Made by a program: the position numbers and the translations under genes. Below, piece by piece: positions 5,573-13,374 of a stretch of 14,226 bases of DNA; within the stretch, counting starts at the first letter, position 1; each line of letters begins with the position of its first letter. Source of the DNA: Aquimarina sp. (GTDB lineage Bacteria; Bacteroidota; Bacteroidia; Flavobacteriales; Flavobacteriaceae); NCBI GenBank assembly GCA_002697475.1, contig NZVW01000081.1, positions 1-14,226 on the forward strand. Reading direction: 5' to 3'. The notes under the pieces are model-generated. The model was not told where the DNA came from, searched no databases, and saw nothing but the letters and a program-made list of their open reading frames with translations.

Positions 5573-8206
5573 CTAGTTTAGATACGCAACAGATGCCTTA
5601 AGCGCTTCCTCAATACCTGCCGGATTTTTACCTCCTGCTGTTGCAAAGAATGGCTGTCCGCCACCGCCTCCCTGAATAAATTTACCCAGTTCTCTTACGA
5701 TCTGTCCGGCATTTAAGTTACGTTGCTCCACAAGGTCTTTTGATAAATAACAAGAAAGTAAAGCCTTACCATCATGTTCTGATCCAAGGATTAACGCTAT
5801 ATTCTCTAACTCTCCACCCAGTTCAAAAGACAAATCTTTAATTCCGGCAGCATCAAGATCTACTTTTTTAGCTAAAAACCGAACTCCGTTTACCTCCTCA
5901 AATTCCAGCTTTAACTGGCTCTTCATATTTCTTGCTTTATCTTTAAGCAAAGCTTCGATTTGCTTTTTCAAGTTACTATTTTCCTCTTGAAGTGAGGTGA
6001 TCACTTTAACCGGATCATTAGGATTTTTAAGTACTGCTTTTACTTCTTCTAACACATGAGTCTGATCAGCGAAATAGTCTTTTGCAGCATCACTGGTAAT
6101 CGCTTCAATACGTCTTATACCGGCAGCTACTGCGCTTTCTGAAGTTATTTTAAAATGCCAGATATCGCTTGTATTCTGTACGTGAGTTCCTCCACATAAT
6201 TCCATAGACTCTCCAAATCGAATCGCTCTTACCGCATCTCCGTATTTTTCACCAAAAAGTGCTATTGCACCTTCTGCAATTGCCTGATCGTAGGAAATAT
6301 TTCTTTGTTCTTCTAATGGTAAAGCTTCTCTGATACGAGCATTTACAAAATTTTCAACTTCCTGCAACTCTTCTTTCGAAACTTTAGAAAAATGAGAAAA
6401 GTCAAATCTCAGGTTACCGCTATGCACCATAGAACCCTTTTGCTCTACGTGAGTACCTAAAACGGTTCTCAATGCCTGATGTAACAGGTGCGTCGCTGTA
6501 TGATTTGAAGCTGTTCTTGCTCTTTGTCTAGTGTCTACAACTGCTTTAAAAGTTGCATCTATATTTTTAGGAAGACTCTTAGCAATGTGAATGATAAGGT
6601 TATTTTCTTTTTTAGTATCAATTATATATACTACATCTCCATTTTCAGATTCCAGATATCCTTTATCGCCAACCTGTCCTCCTCCTTCCGGGTAGAATGG
6701 GGTTTGATTAAATACCAACTGAAATAATGTACCTTCTTTCTTACTCTCTACTTTTCTATATCTGATAACCCTAACAGTGCTTTCCAGCTGGTCATAACCT
6801 ATAAACTTCCCTGCTTGCTCTTCAGAAACTATTTCCCAGTCTCCAGCTGACACCTGCGAAGCGGCTCTTGATCTTTCCTTTTGTTTTTGTAATTCTGTTT
6901 CAAAAGCTTCTTTGTCATAAGATAGTCCTTGTTCAGAAAGAATTAAAGCAGTTAAATCTTCAGGAAAACCATAGGTGTCATATAATTCAAAAACCTTTTC
7001 ACCTGACACTGAAGTACTTTTTGTTTCCTTAACCACTTGATCTAATAATACCAATCCCTGATCTAAGGTTCTTAAAAAGGAGTGCTCCTCTTCTTTTATT
7101 ACATTAACAATAAGATTCTTTTGTGATTTAAGCTCAGGAAAAGCTCCTCCCATTTGACCAGAAAGGGTATCTACCAACTTGTAAATAAATGGCTCTTTCA
7201 TTTCCAAAAATGTGAAACCATAACGTATCGCTCTCCTCAAAATCCTTCTGATTACATATCCCGCACCGGTATTACTAGGTAACTGACCATCTGCAATGGA
7301 AAAAGATACTGCTCTGATATGATCTGCAATAACCCTGATCGCTACGCTTACCTTACCATTTTCTTCAGTAGGAATACTATTTTTATCGTATTTAGAATTC
7401 GTAATAGTTTCTATCTCTCTGATCATAGGTGTAAAGACATCTGTGTCGTAGTTTGACTTTACATCTTGTAAGACCATACACAGACGCTCAAATCCCATTC
7501 CTGTATCTACATGCTGTGCTGGTAGTTTTTCCAGAGATCCGTCTGCTTTTCTATTGAACTGCATAAATACCAGATTCCAGATTTCTACTACATGAGGATG
7601 GTCTGCATTAACAAGGTCTCTACCTGGTATTTTAGCCTTTTCTTCAGCAGATCTTATATCTACGTGTATCTCTGAACAAGGCCCACAAGGTCCCTGATCT
7701 CCCATTTCCCAGAAATTATCCTTTTTATCGCCCATTATGATGCGATCTTCAGGAACAATTTCTTTCCACAGGTCATAGGCCTCCTGATCAAAAGCCAGGT
7801 TTTCATCCTTAGCTCCTTCAAATACAGAAACGTAGAGAATATCTTTATCTATCTTAAAGACTTTAGTCAATAATTCCCAGGACCACTCAATAGCTTCCTT
7901 CTTAAAATAATCACCAAAGCTCCAGTTCCCTAACATTTCAAACATCGTATGGTGATAGGTATCCATACCTACTTCTTCGAGATCATTATGCTTACCACTA
8001 ACGCGCAAGCATTTTTGAGTATCTGTAACTCTACTATTTTTAGGCTCGGCATTTCCCAGAAAAAATTCTTTAAATTGGTTCATCCCTGCATTAGTAAACA
8101 TTAATGTAGGATCATCCTTAATAACCATAGGGGCCGAAGAGACGATACTATGACCTTTTGATTTAAAAAATTCTAGAAATTGATTTCTGATTTCCTGAGA
8201 TTTCAT
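5573..8206 (-). CDS. alaS: Alanine--tRNA ligase
   Basis: The 877-residue protein is full-length alanyl-tRNA synthetase, which charges tRNA-Ala with alanine in the cytoplasm. The N-terminal class II catalytic domain begins MKSQEIRNQFLEFF and has the motif 1 region FTNAGMNQFK (37-46) and the RVTDTQKCLR block (59-68). The editing domain, which clears mischarged Ser and Gly, has its zinc-site motifs intact: HTATH at 569-573 and CGGTH at 671-675. A coiled linker (about 735-765) leads to the C-Ala domain with GGGGGQP at 846-852. An A9 tract (8211-8219) lies a few bases before the ATG, which may help initiation where Shine-Dalgarno sites are lacking. The GSCFA gene follows after 28 bases. Its divergent neighbour is the M23 peptidase gene. 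Nothing appears broken. Confidence 0.98.
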   Translation of the reverse strand: MKSQEIRNQFLEFFKSKGHSIVSSAPMVIKDDPTLMFTNAGMNQFKEFFLGNAEPKNSRVTDTQKCLRVSGKHNDLEEVGMDTYHHTMFEMLGNWSFGDYFKKEAIEWSWELLTKVFKIDKDILYVSVFEGAKDENLAFDQEAYDLWKEIVPEDRIIMGDKKDNFWEMGDQGPCGPCSEIHVDIRSAEEKAKIPGRDLVNADHPHVVEIWNLVFMQFNRKADGSLEKLPAQHVDTGMGFERLCMVLQDVKSNYDTDVFTPMIREIETITNSKYDKNSIPTEENGKVSVAIRVIADHIRAVSFSIADGQLPSNTGAGYVIRRILRRAIRYGFTFLEMKEPFIYKLVDTLSGQMGGAFPELKSQKNLIVNVIKEEEHSFLRTLDQGLVLLDQVVKETKSTSVSGEKVFELYDTYGFPEDLTALILSEQGLSYDKEAFETELQKQKERSRAASQVSAGDWEIVSEEQAGKFIGYDQLESTVRVIRYRKVESKKEGTLFQLVFNQTPFYPEGGGQVGDKGYLESENGDVVYIIDTKKENNLIIHIAKSLPKNIDATFKAVVDTRQRARTASNHTATHLLHQALRTVLGTHVEQKGSMVHSGNLRFDFSHFSKVSKEELQEVENFVNARIREALPLEEQRNISYDQAIAEGAIALFGEKYGDAVRAIRFGESMELCGGTHVQNTSDIWHFKITSESAVAAGIRRIEAITSDAAKDYFADQTHVLEEVKAVLKNPNDPVKVITSLQEENSNLKKQIEALLKDKARNMKSQLKLEFEEVNGVRFLAKKVDLDAAGIKDLSFELGGELENIALILGSEHDGKALLSCYLSKDLVEQRNLNAGQIVRELGKFIQGGGGGQPFFATAGGKNPAGIEEALKASVAYLN

Positions 8207-8299
8207 ATTCTTTTTTTTTGTAGCCTTAATTTTAGTTTTTATTTAACGCTATCGATTCTTCCCAATGTTAACAATAGCAAAACTGTTTTTCTTGTTGTG

Positions 8300-8307
8300 C
8301 AAAGATG
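8300..8307 (-). promoter_or_regulatory. Possible alaS -7 element
   Basis: Read on the minus strand, this is CATCTTTG followed by CA, one mismatch from the Bacteroidetes TAnnTTTG -7 consensus, about 95 bases before the alaS start. I see no good TTTG -33 element at the proper distance, so the call is tentative. Confidence 0.3.
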
Positions 8308-8358
8308 AAGATAAAGCACCTCTTTTTTCAGCTTTTTCCGCACTTTTATACATTTTAC

Positions 8359-8366
8359 TATATTTG
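8359..8366 (+). promoter_or_regulatory. Probable -7 element for the M23-led operon
   Basis: TATATTTG matches the Bacteroidetes primary-sigma -7 consensus TAnnTTTG exactly and lies 70 bases before the M23 peptidase ATG at 8437. The expected TTTG near -33 is not evident; the nearest match is TTTC at 8334-8337, 21 bases upstream. It is the best candidate for driving the six-gene plus-strand cluster. Confidence 0.5.
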
Positions 8367-8436
8367 TGCTTTAGTTATAAGCTATTAAAGGTGCTGATGC
8401 CATCAAATATCCTGCAAAAATAGTATAATTTAGAAT

Positions 8437-9414
8437 ATGTCAAAGGTTAAATATTATTACGATAGCGAGACCCTTTCTTATCGCAGAATAGAGCATAGAA
8501 AAGGGCGTAAATTTGGTATTGCAATATTAAGTGTATTAGGTGCACTCTTAGCCGGTTTTATATTATTGCTTATTTATCTTAACATTCCTCAACTTGAAAC
8601 GCCAAAAGAAAAAGCTCTGAGACGTGAACTTGAGAATATGGAGCTACAGTATGACTTGATGAATAAACGTCTTAAGAGAAACGAAAATATTCTGAATGAA
8701 ATAGCTGAACGTGATGATAACATCTACAGGCTATATTTTGGTGCAAAACCAATCCCTGAGGAATTAAGAAATGCTGGTTTTGGAGGTGTTAACCGATATC
8801 AGAATCTGGAAGGTTTTGATAACTCAGAAATGATTATCAATACAAGTGAACGCCTGGATAAATTAACAAAACAAATTGTCGTACAATCCAAATCGTTGGA
8901 TGAAATTGCTAATCTTGCAGAACAAAAAGAAGAACTATTAGCGACTATCCCCGCTATTCAACCCATACAAAACCAAGATCTAAAACGCATGGCTTCCGGT
9001 TACGGATGGCGCAGTGATCCGTTTACCAAAGCCCGAAAATTCCATTACGGTATGGATTTCTCTGCTGAAACCGGTACTCCCGTATACGCTTCAGGAAATG
9101 GTACGGTAACAAGAGCTGATGCCAATGCCACAGGATACGGAAAACACGTGCGCATAGACCACGGATTCAACTATGTTAGTCTTTATGCGCATTTAAGTAA
9201 GTATAATGTAAAGCCAGGACAGAAAGTTAAACGTGGAGATGTTATCGGTTTTGTAGGAAGCACAGGTAGATCTGTTGCTCCTCACTTACATTATGAAATC
9301 TTTAAAGATGGGGACAGAATTAACCCTCGTAACTTCTATTATGGAAGTTTGACCTCAGAAGAATTCAATGAAATGCTTAAGGCATCCAGTCTTATTAATG
9401 AAACTTTAGACTAA
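8437..9414 (+). CDS. Membrane-anchored M23 (LytM-type) metallopeptidase
   Basis: A 325-residue peptidoglycan hydrolase or hydrolase-like factor. A basic cytoplasmic head (1-25) precedes one transmembrane helix (about 27-48). A periplasmic coiled coil (about 57-95 and 135-170) leads to the C-terminal LytM/M23 domain (about 185-300). The zinc and catalytic residues are intact: His203 and Asp207 in FHYGMD, His252 in YAHL, and His283 and His285 in HLHY. It is therefore expected to be active, cutting peptide cross-links in the periplasm, unlike degenerate EnvC/NlpD-type activators. Coiled coil plus M23 is common in proteins of cell division and envelope growth. It is the first gene of the plus-strand cluster; the next starts 7 bases after its stop. 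Divergent location from alaS is familiar in flavobacteria. Confidence 0.93.
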   Translation: MSKVKYYYDSETLSYRRIEHRKGRKFGIAILSVLGALLAGFILLLIYLNIPQLETPKEKALRRELENMELQYDLMNKRLKRNENILNEIAERDDNIYRLYFGAKPIPEELRNAGFGGVNRYQNLEGFDNSEMIINTSERLDKLTKQIVVQSKSLDEIANLAEQKEELLATIPAIQPIQNQDLKRMASGYGWRSDPFTKARKFHYGMDFSAETGTPVYASGNGTVTRADANATGYGKHVRIDHGFNYVSLYAHLSKYNVKPGQKVKRGDVIGFVGSTGRSVAPHLHYEIFKDGDRINPRNFYYGSLTSEEFNEMLKASSLINETLD

Positions 9415-9421
9415 AAACATT

Positions 9422-10531
9422 ATGCGCAAGGTACTTATACTGGTACTATTTTTTACTCTAGGCACACAAGTTAAAGCCCAGAAGTATTCCAAAGAGACTA
9501 TTAATGCCATGTATGAGACCACTTTAACTCTCCAGGAAGAGTTAAATCGGAAACCTCAATTTATAAAAGTTATGGCTGTAGGAGATATTATGATGGGCAC
9601 CAACTTTCCTGAGCCTTACTATTTACCTCCCGAAGGTACTGATCCCTTTGAAAAAGTAAAAGAAGTACTGCTGCAAGCAGATATTCTTTTTGGAAATCTT
9701 GAAGGGACCTTAACCGATGAAGGACAAAATGCCAAACATTGCTCTGACCCTTCAAAATGTTACTCTTTTAGATCACCTGAAGCCTATGGAAAATTTCTTG
9801 AGGATGCAGGATTTGATGTCATGAGCGTAGCTAATAATCATATTGGAGATTTTGGTGATATCGGGATTAAAAACACTACAAAAACTTTAGAGCAACATAA
9901 TATAGCGTATGCAGGGGTCTTTGCGCAACCTTCCACTATATTTGAAAAGGATGGTATTACGTATGGATTTTGTGCTTTTGCACCTAACAAAGATTGCTTA
10001 AAAATTCATAACTTAACCAAAGCTAAAGAAATTGTAAAAGAGCTTACAGAGAAGGCAGATATCGTTATTGTTTCATTTCATGGAGGAGCAGAAGGATTTC
10101 AGCATACACATGTGACCCGAAAAACTGAACGTTTTTATGGCGAGGATCGAGGTAATGTATATGAATTTGCACATCAAATGGTAGATGCGGGTGCTGACCT
10201 GATTTTAGGTCATGGACCACACGTATCCAGGGCTTTTGAGGTGTACAATAATAAATTTATTGCGTACAGTTTAGGTAACTTCTGTACGTACAGCAGATTT
10301 AGTCTGGATGGCGTTAAAGGATATGCTCCCATTGCCGAAGTGCTTATAGATACTGAAGGTAATTTTGTACAGGGAAAACTACACTCTGCAAAGCAGATTG
10401 ATGAAGTTTATCCTTTTATGGACGAAAAACAAGGTGCCCTAAAAGAAATCAAAAAACTGACTCAGGAGGATTTTCCGGAAAGCAATTTGATTTTTAAAGA
10501 AGACGGAAGCTTTTTACAACAAAAGGATTAA
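9422..10531 (+). CDS. CapA family (PGA_cap) secreted protein
   Basis: A 369-residue protein of the CapA/PgsA family, with a calcineurin-like metallophosphoesterase fold. A signal peptide spans about residues 1-19 (ending VKA before QKYSK), so it is probably periplasmic or surface-exposed. Family motifs appear in order: GDIMMG (54-59), GNLEG (91-95), NNH (138-140), SFHGGAE (218-224), GHGPH (263-267) and SLGNF (283-287). The metal-ligand Asp, Asn and His positions look intact. Founding members help make poly-gamma-glutamate capsules, but I see no capB or capC here. A role in cell-wall or glycan metabolism is more likely, given the M23 peptidase 7 bases upstream. The MerR-like gene begins 3 bases downstream, so the gene is embedded in the operon. 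The actual substrate is unknown. Confidence 0.9.
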   Translation: MRKVLILVLFFTLGTQVKAQKYSKETINAMYETTLTLQEELNRKPQFIKVMAVGDIMMGTNFPEPYYLPPEGTDPFEKVKEVLLQADILFGNLEGTLTDEGQNAKHCSDPSKCYSFRSPEAYGKFLEDAGFDVMSVANNHIGDFGDIGIKNTTKTLEQHNIAYAGVFAQPSTIFEKDGITYGFCAFAPNKDCLKIHNLTKAKEIVKELTEKADIVIVSFHGGAEGFQHTHVTRKTERFYGEDRGNVYEFAHQMVDAGADLILGHGPHVSRAFEVYNNKFIAYSLGNFCTYSRFSLDGVKGYAPIAEVLIDTEGNFVQGKLHSAKQIDEVYPFMDEKQGALKEIKKLTQEDFPESNLIFKEDGSFLQQKD

Positions 10532-10534
10532 TAT

Positions 10535-10864
10535 ATGTATGTAGACTTGCCTGAAAAAATGTATTACAGTATTGGCGAGGTAGCTGATGCCTTCAATGTC
10601 AACACTTCTCTGATACGTTTCTGGGAAAAGGAATTTGATATCCTGAAACCCAAAAAAAATGCTAAGGGTAATCGTAAGTTTACACAAGAGGATATTAAAA
10701 ATCTTGAGATTATTTATCATCTGGTCAAAGAAAGAGGATTTACTCTTGAGGGCGCTAAAATACATTTGAAAGAACAAAAACAAGGAGTTCTGGATAATTT
10801 TGAACTCATCAGAAAATTAGAATTTATTAAAGGACAACTCCTTAAAATCAAGGAACAGTTATAA
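10535..10864 (+). CDS. MerR-family transcriptional regulator
   Basis: A 109-residue one-domain regulator. The winged HTH of the MerR family occupies residues about 9-80: YYSIGEVADAF, then NTSLIRFWEKEFD, the NRKFTQEDI wing region, and LVKERGFTLEGAK. The RFWEKEFD core is the form common in Bacteroidota. Residues 84-109 are a short helix where classical MerR proteins have a long dimerisation coiled coil, and no effector-binding domain or metal-binding cysteines follow. The ATG at 10535 is preferred over Met9, because the leading DLPEKMYY segment is typical of these orthologues. It begins 3 bases after the CapA gene and precedes lemA by 34 bases. It may control this operon, but its target is not visible in the sequence. 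Confidence 0.92.
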   Translation: MYVDLPEKMYYSIGEVADAFNVNTSLIRFWEKEFDILKPKKNAKGNRKFTQEDIKNLEIIYHLVKERGFTLEGAKIHLKEQKQGVLDNFELIRKLEFIKGQLLKIKEQL

Positions 10865-10898
10865 CAGAAACACACATCATCATTTTTAATTTATCATT

Positions 10899-11501
10899 AT
10901 GAAAAAGGGGATCATCGTAATCATAGTAATTGCCGTAGTGGCGATTTTAGGATATATGCTTTTTGCAGGCAGATACAACACTGCTGTAACCATACAAGAA
11001 GAAGCAAAAACAGCCTGGTCTAATGTAGAAAGTGCATATCAGCGTAGAAATGATCTGATAGGAAATCTCGTAAAGACTGTACAGGGAGCTGCTGATTTTG
11101 AAAGATCCACGCTTAAAGAAGTAATTGATGCCAGAGCCAAAGCCACTAGCGTTACTGTAGATCCTACCAATATTACTCCTGAACAGTTAAATCAATTTCA
11201 ACAAGCTCAAAGTGGATTAAGTTCAGCACTATCCAGATTACTTGTTACTGTGGAACGTTATCCAGACCTGAAAGCCAATCAGAATTTCCTGAATTTACAA
11301 TCTCAACTTGAAGGGACGGAAAATCGCATCAACGTAGAACGTAACCGATACAACGAAAAAGTTGGTGAATTCAACATCTATATTAGAAGATTTCCAAATA
11401 ATTTTATTCTTGGAATGTTTGGTGACTTTGACGAAATGGCTCGATTTAAGGCAGATGAGGGAGCAGAAAAAGCACCTGACGTAGAATTTGATTTCAAATA
11501 G
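10899..11501 (+). CDS. lemA: LemA family protein
   Basis: A 200-residue membrane protein with one N-terminal transmembrane helix (about 4-22) and no lipobox cysteine. The helical body has the family hallmarks: EEAKTAWSNVESAYQRRNDL (35-54) near the start, then a block near 117-146 containing VERYPDLKANQNF and QLEGTENRI. The short N-terminus places the helical domain on one face of the membrane. The molecular function of LemA is not settled. The gene is widely found beside TPM-domain (YgcG-like) genes, as here: two follow, the first 39 bases downstream. The conserved trio suggests a membrane-associated envelope or stress complex. Length is normal and the frame intact. Confidence 0.93.
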   Translation: MKKGIIVIIVIAVVAILGYMLFAGRYNTAVTIQEEAKTAWSNVESAYQRRNDLIGNLVKTVQGAADFERSTLKEVIDARAKATSVTVDPTNITPEQLNQFQQAQSGLSSALSRLLVTVERYPDLKANQNFLNLQSQLEGTENRINVERNRYNEKVGEFNIYIRRFPNNFILGMFGDFDEMARFKADEGAEKAPDVEFDFK

Positions 11502-11540
11502 CAAATAATTTGTATATACTCACCTAAAAAAAAATACACG

Positions 11541-11978
11541 ATGTCGCAGGTTGAAGATTTTTTAACTAATGATGAAGAGCAACGAATCGTAGAGGCTATT
11601 CGGTCAGCAGAGTTAAGTACATCAGGAGAAATCAGAGTACATCTGGAAAAACACACCGGGAAAGATGTAATAGATCGTGCTGCTGAGGTTTTTCATTGGT
11701 TAAAAATGGACAATACTGTTGAGAGAAATGGTGTATTAATTTATGTTGCTGTAGAAGATCACCAGTTTGCCATCATAGGAGATAAAGGCATCAATGAGGC
11801 AGTACACCAAAATTTTTGGGATAGCACAAGAGATATTATAGTAGAGCATTTCAAAGCAGGTGAGTTTACGAAAGGTTTAATCGAAGGTATAACTATGGCA
11901 GGGAAAGAACTCCAACATTATTTCCCTTGGCAACACGGAGATAAAAACGAATTGCCCAATGAAATCTCCAAAGGATAA
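11541..11978 (+). CDS. Cytosolic TPM-domain protein
   Basis: A 145-residue protein consisting of a single TPM domain (the fold of plant TLP18.3 and Psb32, and of bacterial YgcG). Visible landmarks are LTNDEEQRIVEAIRSAE at the start, TSGEIRVHLE (27-36), RNGVLIYVAVEDHQFAIIGD (62-81) and a FKAGEFTKGLIEGI segment near 103-116. It has no signal peptide and no membrane helix, unlike the next gene. TPM proteins have been linked to phosphatase activity or to assembly of membrane complexes; which applies here cannot be told. Its stop codon overlaps the next start by one base (TAATG), so the two TPM proteins are translationally coupled. Confidence 0.9.
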   Translation: MSQVEDFLTNDEEQRIVEAIRSAELSTSGEIRVHLEKHTGKDVIDRAAEVFHWLKMDNTVERNGVLIYVAVEDHQFAIIGDKGINEAVHQNFWDSTRDIIVEHFKAGEFTKGLIEGITMAGKELQHYFPWQHGDKNELPNEISKG

Positions 11979-12778
11979 TGAAACAAATGGTTTTCAAAAC
12001 ATATTACCTTATTCTATTTCTTTTTATTAGTGTTGTTCATAACAGTGCTGCCCAATTAGAAATACCCCCTAGACCAAGCCTGCAAACCTCCATATATGAT
12101 AGCGCACAATTGCTATCAAAATCTCAAGCTTCAGCGCTGGAAAGTAAGCTAATCAATTATGCAGATACTACCTCTACGCAGATAGTTGTAGCTACTATAA
12201 ATTCTCTTAATGGAGAATACATAGGGACTTATGCGGCTGAATGGGCTCATGAATGGGGAATCGGTCAAAAGAAAGAGGATAACGGGGTTTTTGTACTTGT
12301 TGCTAAAAACGATCGAAAAATCTTCATTGCTACCGGTTATGGAGTAGAAGATAAATTAACCGACTTTATGACTAAAACCATCATTGATGATGTCATAACA
12401 CCTGAGTTTAAGCGCGGCAATTATTATGTAGGTTTAGATAAAGGTACTACGGCAATATTTCAGGTATTAGACGGAACTTTTGAAGGGACTAGAAAAAAAT
12501 CCGGAAATTCTAATTTTTCAGGAATTAAACTAATACTCTTAATTTTTATCATCATTGTTATCCTAAGAGCTTTGTCTAAGAAGAATCGGGATGGTAGAGG
12601 CGGTCGTGGCGGTAGAGGATCTGCCGGAGACAGTTTACTCGATGTAATTATCCTAAGCAATTTAGGTCGCGGAGGCTTTGGCGGCAGTTCTGGAGGTTTT
12701 GGCGGAGGTTCCGGTGGTTTTGGTGGAGGCTTCGGCGGCGGCGGCTTTGGTGGTGGTGGTGCCGGAGGAAGCTGGTAA
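11978..12778 (+). CDS. YgcG-like TPM protein with membrane helix and glycine-rich tail
   Basis: A 266-residue membrane protein. A signal peptide (about 1-25, ending NSAAQ) is followed by a periplasmic TPM domain (about 37-165) with QIVVATINSL (68-77), WGIGQKKEDNGVFVLVAKND (93-112) and IATGYGVEDKLTD (117-129). One transmembrane helix follows at 183-199, then a basic Arg/Gly linker (201-214) and a glycine-rich tail (231-266) ending GGSW. The tail should be cytoplasmic if the domain is periplasmic. This architecture is standard for YgcG-like proteins. It starts inside the stop of the cytosolic TPM gene, suggesting two TPM domains on opposite sides of the membrane, alongside LemA. It is the last gene of the cluster and ends 2 bases from the converging heme-oxygenase-like gene. 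Confidence 0.93.
   Translation: MKQMVFKTYYLILFLFISVVHNSAAQLEIPPRPSLQTSIYDSAQLLSKSQASALESKLINYADTTSTQIVVATINSLNGEYIGTYAAEWAHEWGIGQKKEDNGVFVLVAKNDRKIFIATGYGVEDKLTDFMTKTIIDDVITPEFKRGNYYVGLDKGTTAIFQVLDGTFEGTRKKSGNSNFSGIKLILLIFIIIVILRALSKKNRDGRGGRGGRGSAGDSLLDVIILSNLGRGGFGGSSGGFGGGSGGFGGGFGGGGFGGGGAGGSW
12662..12768 (+). repeat. Low-complexity glycine-rich coding repeat
   Basis: Imperfect repeats of GGxGGxTTTGG type encode (S/G)GGFGG units in the tail of the YgcG-like protein. The stretch is strikingly GC-rich compared with its surroundings. Such tracts can change length by slippage, and a shift in frame here would alter only the tail. Confidence 0.8.
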
Positions 12779-12794
12779 AATTATATTACCAGCT
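12770..12794. terminator. Palindrome containing both converging stop codons
   Basis: AGCTGGTAA (12770-12778) and TTACCAGCT (12786-12794) form a perfect 9-bp stem with a 7-base AT loop. The plus-strand TAA is inside the left arm, and the minus-strand TAA (12781-12783) is in the loop. Placed between convergent operons, it probably acts as a compact two-way terminator, although neither side is followed by a strong T-tract. Confidence 0.55.
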
Positions 12795-13374
12795 CTAATT
12801 CAAAAATCTTATCAAAATATTTAAATGCTTCTTTAGCGCCTTTAATAATCTCTTCTTTTTCCTGTTCATTTAAAGTTAAGCCGTCTAAAACAGCAATAAA
12901 CTTTTTCCATCGCTGTACATGAGCTTTTGGATTTCCTCCAAAAAAATGGTGCTCTTCAATAGAACCTAATTCTGAACAATGTTGTAAATGATTGGCGATC
13001 ATCATACCGCCCAGCATGGATCCTTCAATAACATATAAGACACCAATAGCCTGCATAACATTGGTATCCTTCTGAGTTATGTCTACCGCTAATTCATCTT
13101 CAAATCTATCAAAATTAAAATCCGATTGAGTCAGATCCTTTATTAGTCTGTCTGACTTATCGTAAACTGCAAATTCTTTAAGATCTGATGGTAATTCATC
13201 CATAAAATTATGGATCAGATTTTCCAGTTTGTTGTAAACTATATAATTTTTATACAATAACCCAAGATACTGATCGTGTGTTATAGAATGATCAATTATA
13301 AATCTGGCATCATTATTTTTTTCTGCTTGCTGATGCTCTGCAGTTGTTTTTTCTTTCAGTATTTTAGATATCAT
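12781..13374 (-). CDS. Heme-oxygenase-like protein (probable biliverdin producer)
   Basis: A 197-residue, mostly helical protein of the bacterial heme oxygenase family (BphO/HemO type), which opens heme to biliverdin, iron and CO. His14 in TTAEHQQAE fits the proximal heme ligand position. The distal-helix signature is clear: GVLYVIEGSMLGGMMIANHL (111-130), with the Gly-rich kink EGSMLGG at 117-123. FFGG at 144-147 is a further conserved turn. Length is as expected for the family. The gene overlaps the end of the upstream response regulator by 11 bases and is co-transcribed with two receiver-domain proteins. Bacterial phytochrome loci are often built this way, since the enzyme supplies the sensor's bilin chromophore. 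Iron acquisition is the alternative, but no uptake genes are adjacent. Confidence 0.82.
   Translation of the reverse strand: MISKILKEKTTAEHQQAEKNNDARFIIDHSITHDQYLGLLYKNYIVYNKLENLIHNFMDELPSDLKEFAVYDKSDRLIKDLTQSDFNFDRFEDELAVDITQKDTNVMQAIGVLYVIEGSMLGGMMIANHLQHCSELGSIEEHHFFGGNPKAHVQRWKKFIAVLDGLTLNEQEKEEIIKGAKEAFKYFDKIFELELVI

Noticed and set aside
6524..6727. 67-codon plus-strand open frame inside alaS
   Set aside because: It is antisense to an intact, highly conserved gene and has no support of its own.
12660..12775. Repeated G-rich units considered as a CRISPR-like or intergenic array
   Set aside because: The units are short, uneven and in frame, encoding the glycine-rich tail of the YgcG-like protein. 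There are no spacers.
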